Source: Bacteroidetes bacterium 4572_114 (GTDB taxonomy: Bacteria > Bacteroidota > Bacteroidia > Bacteroidales > 4484-276). From it: a stretch of DNA of 7,373 nucleotides. Each line of letters opens with the position of its first letter. Positions within the stretch are counted from its first letter, which is position 1. The notes below the pieces were generated by a model. The model was not told the DNA's origin. It did no database searches and saw only the letters and a program-made list of their open reading frames with translations. The position numbers and the translations under genes were made by a program. The stretch spans positions 4,863 to 12,235 of the forward strand of contig NIVA01000147.1 of assembly GCA_002254335.1 (NCBI GenBank), read 5' to 3'. Shown piece by piece: positions 1-5,333 of this stretch.

Positions 1-260
1 TTTTCCACTGTCGTGGTATTGGTAATTTCCACACCTTTATAATCTATACCGGCCCGGGTGGTGGAAATATTATCACCATAAACCAAAAGCTGCAGGCTTG
101 GGTTATTCATATCAACCCACCAAAATGGCGGCTCAACTTTTTTAAGGTCAATGTTTTGTGATTGCAGGGAAAATGATAATCCCAGAATGACCAGTAAGCT
201 AATTAACTTCAACGCTTTTGTGTATGAGGGGCCAAACAAATTACAAGAGCATATTTTCAT
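1..260 (-). CDS. GH13 cyclomaltodextrinase / neopullulanase-like enzyme, 5' part only
   Basis: Only the first 86 codons lie in the window; the gene runs off the left edge. The start ATG is at 258-260 on the minus strand. Residues about 15-35 form a basic-then-hydrophobic export signal (KALKLISLLVILGLSFSLQ). From residue 37 the sequence VEPPFWWVDMNNPSLQLLVY followed by GDNI matches the N-terminal immunoglobulin-like domain (Cyc-maltodext_N) that precedes the GH13 catalytic barrel in Bacteroidota SusA/neopullulanase proteins, which cleave alpha-1,4 glucans or cyclodextrins in the periplasm. The catalytic domain is outside the window, so exact activity cannot be judged. The first 14 residues look atypical for a signal peptide, and the reading frame stays open upstream into a BRO-gene remnant, so the original 5' end may have been replaced. 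Family assignment is from memory of the conserved PPFWW block and is fairly secure. Confidence 0.85.
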   Translation of the reverse strand, partial: MKICSCNLFGPSYTKALKLISLLVILGLSFSLQSQNIDLKKVEPPFWWVDMNNPSLQLLVYGDNISTTRAGIDYKGVEITNTTTVE

Positions 261-299
261 AGTAGTGATGAGTTTGTTTTTATTTATATTCCTTTTCTT

Positions 300-512
300 T
301 AATAATTTCAAACGGCTACAATTTGTAGCCAGTTCACTTCCTTCCTTTTTTAACCGGGTTTTCAGAACACTCCAGTACTTCCTTGGATTGTCGCTCTCTG
401 TCAAAACACCAATAACATCAATAATTGAGAAATACCATTTTTCCAGTCCATCGTCCCAATGAACCCGAACTCGTTAGTCTTGAAACAATTTTATTGCATT
501 TTCTTTTGTCAC
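300..512 (-). pseudogene. BRO-family (phage antirepressor-like) N-terminal remnant with in-frame stop
   Basis: Read on the minus strand from a GTG at 510-512, this gives VTKENAIKLFQD, a TAA at 474-476 (codon 13), then RVRVHWDDGLEKWYFSIIDV and, further on, VLTESDNPRKYWSVLKTRLK and SELATNCSRLKLL. These are the conserved blocks of the Bro-N domain found in antirepressor-like proteins of Bacteroidota chromosomes and phages. In relatives the stop position is normally Lys or a similar residue, so one substitution such as AAA to TAA would explain it. Similarity ends at about position 300. The expected continuation (a DGKYY-type segment and the rest of a roughly 270-residue protein) is missing and is replaced by low-complexity A-rich codons running into the GH13 start. 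Both the nonsense codon and the 3' truncation say this is dead. The start codon is uncertain, since no ATG fits. Confidence 0.8.
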
Positions 513-845
513 AATATCAAATTTCTTTTGTCTCCGTGAGAAATTATCATCTTCAATAATAAATTATAATTCTAATCTAAAAAGCTATATTTAGCCGCTA
601 AACTTGTCCATACGAAGCGAAGCAAGTCCGTCTGGATGGATGCGCTAATATGAGTTTCTAATTATCTGGTAATCACGTATTTGAAAACAAAAAATTTCGC
701 TAATTTTCAAAAACTTCGTTTTTAAACCGGACTCAATAATCAGCCAACAAAATTAATCTTTTCTGGGATTGAGCAGTCAACTTAACCATGACAGGGTTTG
801 GAAGCCTGTCAGGGTTCAAAAGACTATTTAGAAATGAAATAAATG
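513..845. other. Non-coding stretch upstream of the ClC gene
   Basis: No convincing coding sequence on either strand. It is A+T-rich and contains a perfect odd palindrome with 6-base arms (TTTAGC-C-GCTAAA, 590-602) and a GAAGCGAAGC-containing segment (about 606-640) resembling the dispersed hairpin repeats seen elsewhere in the window. On the minus strand TTG (778-780), a 22-base gap and TAATTTTG (748-755) would fit a Bacteroidota promoter pointing at the BRO/GH13 side. It is 488 bases from the GH13 start and could easily be chance in such A+T-rich DNA. Confidence 0.5.
784..816. repeat. Imperfect inverted repeat (hairpin), dispersed-repeat type
   Basis: Left arm AACC-A-TGACAGG (784-795) and right arm CCTGTCA-G-GGTT (805-816) pair over 11 of 12 positions around a 9-base loop. 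No T-run follows on either strand, so it does not look like an intrinsic terminator. Palindromes built on CCTGTCAGGGTT are, from memory, common between genes in Bacteroidota. It lies about 120 bases before the ClC start. Confidence 0.6.
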
Positions 846-898
846 TTGAAACAACCTGTACAAATTAGTTTACCATTGTGTACAAATTGTTTACTTTG
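846..898 (+). promoter_or_regulatory. Candidate ClC promoter with paired operator-like direct repeats
   Basis: TTG (846-848), a 22-base spacer and TACCATTG (871-878) match the Bacteroidota TTG/TAnnTTTG promoter with one mismatch in the -7 box; transcription would begin near 884, about 50 bases before the ATG. A second possible -7 box, TTACTTTG, is at 891-898. A near-identical 16-17 base direct repeat, TGTACAAATTAGTTTAC (857-873) and TGTACAAATTGTTTAC (879-894), is spaced 22 bases apart, about two helical turns, so copies would sit on the same DNA face. The repeats bracket the -7 box and probable start site, as a repressor operator would. Regulator unknown. Confidence 0.45.
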
Positions 899-933
899 CC
901 GTCGATTTCAAAAAAGAAATAATTCATCTGAAA

Positions 934-2496
934 ATGAAACCATTACATAGGATATTGGTTTACATATATTATCTCAAGCGGAAGTACCTGAACAACCGCC
1001 AGTTTATGATGGCACTGAGTGTTGTCATTGGGTTTCTTAGTGGGCTGGCTGCCGTTATCATAAAGAATGCAGTTCATTTAATTAAGTATCTGCTTGTTGC
1101 CGGGCTAAATGTTAAGAGCAATCAGTTCCTGTACTTTTTTTACCCAATTATAGGTATCATTATTACGGTATTGTTCATAAAGTTTATCCTCAGGCAATAT
1201 GTGGGCGATGGTGTCCCCAGCGTGCTTTATGCCATTTCTAAAACCAAGGGCATACTAAAAAAGCACAACATGTTTTCGTCAGTGGTCAGCAGTTCATTTA
1301 CAGTTGGCTTTGGCGGTTCGGTTGGGCTGGAAGGCCCTGCGCTCACTTCCTATTTTTTCCTGGGCATGGACGTGTTATATCCCCTTGAAATTACCGAAAA
1401 ATTTAAGATGCAGGACATCGGCCTTTATATTTTATTGGGTGTTGCCACAGGTTTGGCCAGCTTGTATTTTACCAAAATATACATGTATTTCCAAACGTTC
1501 TTTTCCGGCATTAAAAAATGGTACGCCCGGCTATTGATTGGCGGTTCACTCCTCGGTATCCTCATATATTTCTTCCCATCCCTCTACGGCGAAGGCTATG
1601 AAGCTACTAATTCATGTTTGCATGGTAGTACCATAACACTGTTCAACGATACCCTGTTTTATTCGTTTAAGGATAATATAAGTATGGTTTTCGTACTGCT
1701 GGTTGTAATTATCCTGATGAAGGTAATCGCCACTTCCCTTACTTTTGGTGCCGGTGGTATAGGCGGTATTTTTGCGCCAACGCTTTTTACAGGGGCGCAT
1801 GTGGGCCTGTTGTTTGCCATTTTTGTTAATTACATTGGATATGGGCCAATTTCCACGACCAACTTTGCCCTCGTGGGTATGGCAGGCTTGATTGCCGGCG
1901 TGATACATGCCCCGCTCACGGCCATTTTCCTCATTGCCGAAATTTCGCAGGGCTACGAACTTTTTATGCCTTTAATGATCACGGCAGTGGTGTCATTTAT
2001 AACTATAAGGTTTTTTGAACCAAACTCTGTTTACACCATACAATTGGCTAAACGTGGCGAACTGATGACACACCACCATGATAAAAATGTACTTGCTATG
2101 CTTGATTTCAGGAAGTTGGTGGAAACCAATTTTAACACTGTTCATGTAGAGGCCTCTTTGGGCAACCTGGTCGAAGTTATTGAAAATTCCAATCGTAATA
2201 TTTTTCCGGTCGTTGACGATGACGGTATTTTTCATGGCCATGTAATCCTCGACAATGTAAGGCACAAAATGTTCAAGCCTGAGATTTACAATACCACTAC
2301 GGTAGGAGATTTGATGATAACCCCTAAATTTACTGTAACACACAAAGATACCATAGAAGAAATTGCCCAGAAATTCAAGGAAAGCGGCAAGTATAACCTG
2401 CCCGTAATCGAAAACGGAAAGTATATGGGCTACATTTCAAAAGCCAATTTGTTTGGTGCTTATCGCGATAAATTGAGAGAAGTTTCGGAGCATTGA
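934..2496 (+). CDS. ClC-family chloride channel/antiporter with CBS pair, internally shortened
   Basis: This is a 520-residue inner-membrane ClC protein expected to move Cl- (often in exchange for H+). Visible motifs: GDGVP (91-95), matching the GSGIP chloride-binding motif; GSVGLEGP (128-135) with the gating Glu at 133; GGIFAP (277-282), the GxFxP motif; GVIHAPLTAIFLIAE (322-336); and Tyr341 in QGYELFMP, matching the chloride-coordinating Tyr. Two cytosolic CBS domains follow (about 399-447 and 452-514). The segment that normally follows GLEGP is absent: the rest of helix F, then G-I with the GIAAAFNAPIAGVLFALE block. The sequence jumps to ALTSYFFLG at residue 136 (nucleotide 1339). Full-length CBS-bearing relatives are about 590 residues, agreeing with a loss of about 70. 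The frame stays clean. ATG at 934 puts a basic N-terminus before the first membrane helix. Family is certain; function is doubtful. Confidence 0.9.
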   Translation: MKPLHRILVYIYYLKRKYLNNRQFMMALSVVIGFLSGLAAVIIKNAVHLIKYLLVAGLNVKSNQFLYFFYPIIGIIITVLFIKFILRQYVGDGVPSVLYAISKTKGILKKHNMFSSVVSSSFTVGFGGSVGLEGPALTSYFFLGMDVLYPLEITEKFKMQDIGLYILLGVATGLASLYFTKIYMYFQTFFSGIKKWYARLLIGGSLLGILIYFFPSLYGEGYEATNSCLHGSTITLFNDTLFYSFKDNISMVFVLLVVIILMKVIATSLTFGAGGIGGIFAPTLFTGAHVGLLFAIFVNYIGYGPISTTNFALVGMAGLIAGVIHAPLTAIFLIAEISQGYELFMPLMITAVVSFITIRFFEPNSVYTIQLAKRGELMTHHHDKNVLAMLDFRKLVETNFNTVHVEASLGNLVEVIENSNRNIFPVVDDDGIFHGHVILDNVRHKMFKPEIYNTTTVGDLMITPKFTVTHKDTIEEIAQKFKESGKYNLPVIENGKYMGYISKANLFGAYRDKLREVSEH

Positions 2497-2550
2497 GACA
2501 GTTTTTTATTTGGGCGGCTGAACCAGGCTTTCCGTTTGTAGTTGTCTCAT

Positions 2551-2655
2551 GCCGGCTGGTTTTTGTAGGTGGTACGTGGGCTTTCACCGCCCGTCCGAAG
2601 CGCAGCGAAGGCGGGTTTCCTCAGCCTCCGCCCACCAACAAAAATTACAGCCGGC
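2551..2655. repeat. Nested inverted-repeat element, about 105 bp
   Basis: The left arm (2551-2572) reads GCCGGCTG, G, TTTTTGT, A, GGTGG. The right arm (2632-2655), read as its complement, is GCCGGCTG, TAA, TTTTTGT, T, GGTGG. That is 20 matched bases with one mismatch and a 2-base indel. Inside is a second pair, CCGCC (2587-2591) and GGCGG (2610-2614), around a GAAGCGCAGCGAA core. The layout resembles a small non-autonomous palindromic element (REP/MITE-like). No target-site duplication is evident at the edges. Confidence 0.65.
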
Positions 2656-2673
2656 CCCCGATAACTATCGGGG
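2656..2673. repeat. Perfect 8-bp hairpin abutting the larger inverted repeat
   Basis: CCCCGATA, AC, TATCGGGG: eight paired bases around two. It starts at the base after the 2551-2655 element. There is no T-run on either side, so a terminator role is unlikely. This type of GATA/TATC palindrome is, from memory, a frequent intergenic repeat in Bacteroidota. Confidence 0.6.
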
Positions 2674-2824
2674 TCAACAAGCTACCACTCCAATCCTTGC
2701 CGCTATATACAATATGGCCAATAAATATCCCCAATGGAAAATGTTTCGCTAAAAGATGTCAGTTATCCGGATTTTTGCTAAAACGAAACACCCTTCAAGG
2801 TCTGGTAGTCATTAGAAACAGAAT

Positions 2825-2862
2825 GCCCGCCATCGTCTGCGCTGTGCTTGACTATGGCGGGC
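2825..2862 (-). repeat. Hairpin immediately 3' of tRNA-Ser(CGA)
   Basis: GCCCGCCAT (2825-2833) pairs perfectly with ATGGCGGGC (2854-2862) around a 20-base loop. On the minus strand it begins five bases after the tRNA 3' end. Unlike its twin at 3404-3440 it has no T-run behind it, so it would be a poor intrinsic terminator but could serve as a trailer structure for 3' processing. Confidence 0.65.
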
Positions 2863-2867
2863 GGGGG

Positions 2868-2956
2868 CGGAGAGTAAGGGATTCGAACCCTTGTTCCAGT
2901 GCAAACCGGAAAACGGTTTTCGAGACCGCCGCATTCGACCACTCTGCCAACTCTCC
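2868..2956 (-). tRNA. tRNA-Ser, anticodon CGA
   Basis: An 89-base class II tRNA. Acceptor stem GGAGAGT/ACTCTCC with discriminator G at 2868, as usual for serine. The anticodon loop CTCGAAA (2918-2924) gives anticodon CGA, reading UCG. It has a long variable arm and a T-arm AAGGG-TTCGAAT-CCCTT. CCA is not encoded (CCC follows). It shares acceptor, D-arm and anticodon-stem sequence with the tRNA-Ser at 3446-3530, pointing to an old duplication. The copies now differ in the variable arm and T-stem. Confidence 0.96.
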
Positions 2957-2969
2957 AAAAATGGAGGTG

Positions 2970-2977
2970 CAAAAGTA
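2970..2977 (-). promoter_or_regulatory. -7 box for tRNA-Ser(CGA)
   Basis: On the minus strand TACTTTTG matches TAnnTTTG exactly and would start transcription about 6-8 bases before the tRNA 5' end. No clear TTG lies 17-23 bases upstream (only TTT), so the -33 part is weak. Confidence 0.55.
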
Positions 2978-3013
2978 AAAAGATTTTTTTATGATTATAA
3001 ACGATCAGGAAAT

Positions 3014-3053
3014 AAAAAACATACCTGTCGCCACTGATAAAGCTACGGCGACA
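3014..3053 (-). terminator. Terminator-like hairpin after the GIY-YIG remnant
   Basis: TGTCGCC (3026-3032) pairs with GGCGACA (3047-3053) around 14 bases. On the minus strand a run of six T (3014-3019) follows six bases after the stem. It lies 35 bases beyond the stop codon of the GIY-YIG remnant, in the right orientation to have ended that transcript. The gap before the T-run makes it imperfect. Confidence 0.45.
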
Positions 3054-3087
3054 CACGGTCATTTCTAATTTGTTTGACTTCAGCGGT

Positions 3088-3381
3088 TTATACAAGACGT
3101 TTCTTAAGAAATGCACGACCCGAACCACTTTTAAGGTACTTTTCAAATGCAATGGCTTTGTATTTATCTGTAAAAGACAAATGGGTTAGGAGTGTAACAG
3201 GCCTGATATCTTTCGTTGCCGGAACATGTCCGTTTACATGTCTGGTTCACCTTTCTTCAATATCTTTGGTATGCCCGACATAGGTTTTGTTATTGCTACA
3301 TTTTAGAATATAAACATGTTCAGAGGTGAAGTCTTTAAGGTGGGGCTGTTTACTGGGGATAGTTTTGTTGGTAATTTTCAC
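3088..3381 (-). pseudogene. GIY-YIG nuclease family gene with in-frame TGA
   Basis: Read from a GTG at 3379-3381 to TAA at 3088-3090, 98 codons remain in a single frame. Residues 22-44 are HVYILKCSNN then KTYVGHTKDIEER, with the VYI...YVG pair of the GIY-YIG fold. Codon 45 is TGA (3247-3249) where relatives have Leu (TTA to TGA is one change). The frame then resumes with TRHVNGHVPATKDIRP, FTDKYKAIAFEKYLKSGSGR and AFLKKRLV, the usual C-terminal blocks of the small (80-100 residue) UvrC-like GIY-YIG proteins of Bacteroidota. The natural start is uncertain; the 20 residues before VYI have no clear match. It sits between two tRNA-Ser genes on the same strand. Intact members are presumed to cut DNA, but the role of these small chromosomal ones is unknown. 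This copy would give only a 44-residue stub. Confidence 0.82.
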
Positions 3382-3398
3382 ATTGGTCGGTTTTTATT

Positions 3399-3440
3399 AA
3401 AAAGCCCGCCATCGCCTCACTTTGTTCGGCTATGGCGGGC
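3399..3440 (-). terminator. Intrinsic terminator of tRNA-Ser(UGA)
   Basis: GCCCGCCAT (3404-3412) pairs with ATGGCGGGC (3432-3440) around 19 bases, and on the minus strand five T follow directly (3403-3399). It begins five bases after the tRNA 3' end. It is the same element as the hairpin at 2825-2862, with a diverged loop. Confidence 0.75.
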
Positions 3441-3445
3441 GGAGG

Positions 3446-3530
3446 CGGAGAGAGAGGGATTCGAACCCCCGGACCCGTGAAGGTCAACGGTTTTCAAGAC
3501 CGCCGCATTAAACCGCTCTGCCATCTCTCC
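3446..3530 (-). tRNA. tRNA-Ser, anticodon UGA
   Basis: An 85-base class II tRNA. Acceptor stem GGAGAGA/TCTCTCC with discriminator G at 3446. The anticodon loop CTTGAAA (3492-3498) gives anticodon TGA, reading UCA (and other UCN by wobble). The long variable arm can form a GACC/GGTC stem. T-arm is GGGGG-TTCGAAT-CCCTC. CCA is not encoded (CCT follows). It is the essential UCN decoder, with the CGA tRNA downstream as a partly redundant helper for UCG. Confidence 0.96.
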
Positions 3531-3540
3531 AATTGGGCGG

Positions 3541-3569
3541 CGAAAATACACTTTTTTTAATTTGTGCAA
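3541..3569 (-). promoter_or_regulatory. Promoter of tRNA-Ser(UGA)
   Basis: On the minus strand TTG (3567-3569), an 18-base spacer and TATTTTCG (3541-3548) match the Bacteroidota TTG/17-23/TAnnTTTG promoter with one mismatch. Transcription would begin a few bases before the tRNA 5' end at 3530. Confidence 0.6.
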
Positions 3570-3640
3570 GTTTTTATGTCAAAATAAAATCCGGTAGCCT
3601 CACGTTTTATGCGTATCCAAAACCGATAACTTAAAGGAAT

Positions 3641-3674
3641 TTGCCTTAATCTTTTTTTTCTTGACGTACATTTG
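3641..3674 (+). promoter_or_regulatory. Promoter of the GWxTD-protein gene
   Basis: TTG (3641-3643), a 23-base spacer and a perfect TAnnTTTG box, TACATTTG (3667-3674). Transcription would begin near 3680, leaving a leader of about 43 bases before the ATG at 3724. The box also shows that the in-frame TTG at 3661 cannot be the translation start, because it lies inside the promoter. Confidence 0.65.
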
Positions 3675-3723
3675 TCAATTCTCTAATTTTGTTGCTGTTC
3701 TAATTATATTAATACATTATACA

Positions 3724-5247
3724 ATGAAAAATTTTGTTGCAGTTGTTTTAGTCCTCTTCGGTTTTATGTGTGGCCAGGCCCTTGCCGGGGAATATGTACA
3801 TGCACAGTTATTCTACTCCAAATTTTACTCCCCCTCAGAAGGCCCATATTTCGAAACCTACCTCTCTGTTGTTGGGTCGAGTGTTGTGTTTACAAAAAAT
3901 GAATCCGGTAAATTTCAGGGCACAATTGAAATTACCATGATCTTTACCAAGGACAGTTTAGTTGTTAATTATGACAAATATGAATTATTAAGCCCTGAAG
4001 TGGCGGATACCGCAAACATTGATTTTAATTTTCTTGACCAGCAACGTTTTAGCCTGCCCAACGGGGTATATGATTACGAAATCCAAATCAAAGACCTCAA
4101 TAGCAAATCGCCACCCTTTAAGACTTCTCAAACAGTTGATATCGGTTTCGCTGAAGATAAAATATCAATCTCCGGGATTGAACTTATCGAATCTTATTCC
4201 AAAACCAACGAACCAAATATCCTGACAAAAAGTGGGTTGGACTTGGTCCCTTATGTTTGGGATTTCTATCCTGACAGAATAAATAATCTCCGTTTTTATG
4301 CAGAAATATACAACTCACAAAAAGTATTTGGTGAGGAGGGGAAATTCCTTCTTAACTACTTCATCGAAAATTATGAGAACCAGGTGCGCCTCACCAAATT
4401 TGTAAGGTTCAAACGTGAAATTGCCAAGCCGGTAAATGTCCTGTTCGCCGACTTTGATATCACCGAACTCCCATCGGGCAACTACAATATTGTGATTGAA
4501 GTAAGGGATCGTGAAAACAAAATACTGGTTTCCAATAAAATGTTTTTCCAAAGGAGCAACCCTGATATTGAGCCGGATTTTACGGATATTGCCGGGTTAA
4601 CAGTGGATAACTCATTTGTTGCCCAAATGACAAACAAGGACACTCTTTTGGGGTACATCCACAGCCTTGCCCCCATTTCGACTAATATGGAAATGAATTT
4701 TGTTAAGTATCAACTTGATGTTCCCGGGGCAGATTTAGATATTATGCAAAGGTATTTGCTTAGTTTTTGGGTAAACCGGGACAACCTCGACCCAGAGTAT
4801 GCATGGAAACAGTATCTCGAATCCGTTGAGCTGGTGGATGAGCAATTTGGATATCCCGGCAAGAAAGGTAAAAAAGGTTATGAAACTGATATGGGCCGTG
4901 TGTTCCTGAAATACGGCCCACCAAACTCCATTACCGACCGGCCCTTTGATGCCAGTAGCTCAGGGATGGCCATTAACAATGGTGGTGGCTCAACCACTGG
5001 TAGCGGTTCAGTGCCTTATCAAATATGGCATTATTATACCCTGGAAAATCAGCGGAACAAGAAATTTGTTTTTGCCAATCCTAACCTTGCCGCCTACGAT
5101 TATGAACTGATCCACTCAAACATGCCGGGAGAAATTAATAATGCCAACTGGCAGAATGATTTGCGCCGGGTTACGAGTGGGGCAGCACTGCCGGACGTTG
5201 ACACCTACGGAGGGCAATCAGGTGATTTTTACAATAACCCACGATAA
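3724..5247 (+). CDS. Secreted GWxTD-domain protein
   Basis: 507 residues from the ATG at 3724. This start gives a clean signal peptide (MKNFVAVVLVLFGFMCGQAL, cut after ALA at 21) and follows the promoter box; the longer frame from TTG 3661 adds 21 residues coded inside the promoter and is rejected. There is a Cys at 16 but no proper lipobox, so export by signal peptidase I to the periplasm or outer surface is more likely than lipidation. Residues about 22-360 are beta-rich and without family motifs I recognise. The C-terminal third carries the GWxTD domain: FWVNRD, then GYETDMGRVFLKYGPP at 385-400, and PYQIWHYY further on. The family's Trp is Tyr here. A Gly/Ser-rich loop (GGGSTTGSGS) interrupts the domain. 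GWxTD proteins are widespread in Bacteroidota and have no established function that I know of. It lies 86 bases before the glycosyltransferase, which has its own -7 box. Confidence 0.88.
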   Translation: MKNFVAVVLVLFGFMCGQALAGEYVHAQLFYSKFYSPSEGPYFETYLSVVGSSVVFTKNESGKFQGTIEITMIFTKDSLVVNYDKYELLSPEVADTANIDFNFLDQQRFSLPNGVYDYEIQIKDLNSKSPPFKTSQTVDIGFAEDKISISGIELIESYSKTNEPNILTKSGLDLVPYVWDFYPDRINNLRFYAEIYNSQKVFGEEGKFLLNYFIENYENQVRLTKFVRFKREIAKPVNVLFADFDITELPSGNYNIVIEVRDRENKILVSNKMFFQRSNPDIEPDFTDIAGLTVDNSFVAQMTNKDTLLGYIHSLAPISTNMEMNFVKYQLDVPGADLDIMQRYLLSFWVNRDNLDPEYAWKQYLESVELVDEQFGYPGKKGKKGYETDMGRVFLKYGPPNSITDRPFDASSSGMAINNGGGSTTGSGSVPYQIWHYYTLENQRNKKFVFANPNLAAYDYELIHSNMPGEINNANWQNDLRRVTSGAALPDVDTYGGQSGDFYNNPR

Positions 5248-5317
5248 ACAGCTTTTTCTTTCCATCATTCCATACCTGTTTCAGCCAATAATTTTCCGGT
5301 TTCTTTGTCGTTATGGT

Positions 5318-5325
5318 TACTTTTG
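5318..5325 (+). promoter_or_regulatory. -7 box just before the glycosyltransferase start
   Basis: TACTTTTG is an exact TAnnTTTG box whose last base is only 8 bases before the A of the ATG at 5334. Transcription would begin about 2-4 bases before the start codon, giving an almost leaderless mRNA. There is no clear TTG 17-23 bases upstream. Confidence 0.5.
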
Positions 5326-5333
5326 CAAAATAA

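Larger units (their letters stand above)
2497..2867. other. Intergenic region with repeats, no gene seen
   Basis: Between the ClC stop and the first tRNA. It contains a 6-base inverted pair GAGACA/TGTCTC (2495-2500, 2543-2548), the nested inverted-repeat element at 2551-2655, the CCCCGATA/TATCGGGG hairpin at 2656-2673, and a 7-base inverted pair TGTTTCG/CGAAACA (2742-2748, 2784-2790) that also encloses two copies of GCTAAAA (2748-2754, 2777-2783). Open frames here run through the repeats and the antisense of the tRNA and have no family character. Confidence 0.6.

Noticed and set aside
314..330. Perfect 17-base palindrome GGCTACAA-T-TTGTAGCC as an operator of the GH13 gene
   Set aside because: It lies inside the conserved LATNCSR codons of the BRO remnant, so the symmetry is most simply a product of coding sequence. 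Its core ACAAWTTGT also occurs at 882-890 near the ClC promoter, but nine bases is too little to argue for a shared regulator.
151..462. Plus-strand open frame of 103 codons near the left edge
   Set aside because: It is antisense to the GH13 signal region and the BRO remnant, both of which have recognisable family sequence on the minus strand.
2493..2978. Plus-strand open frame of 161 codons after the ClC gene
   Set aside because: It runs through the inverted-repeat element and the antisense of tRNA-Ser(CGA); the VRDSNPCSS...FETAAFDHSANS stretch is the familiar false translation of a tRNA-Ser complement.
3074..3283. Plus-strand open frame of 69 codons between the tRNAs
   Set aside because: It is antisense to the well-preserved C-terminal blocks of the GIY-YIG remnant.
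2825..3530. An integrated element flanked by att-like repeats of tRNA-Ser 3' ends
   Set aside because: Both flanking tRNAs are complete, with different anticodons and variable arms; the shared T-arm and hairpin are explained by tRNA duplication, and no integrase is present.
3661..3723. TTG at 3661 as the start of the GWxTD protein
   Set aside because: It overlaps the TACATTTG promoter box, and the ATG at 3724 gives a standard signal peptide.
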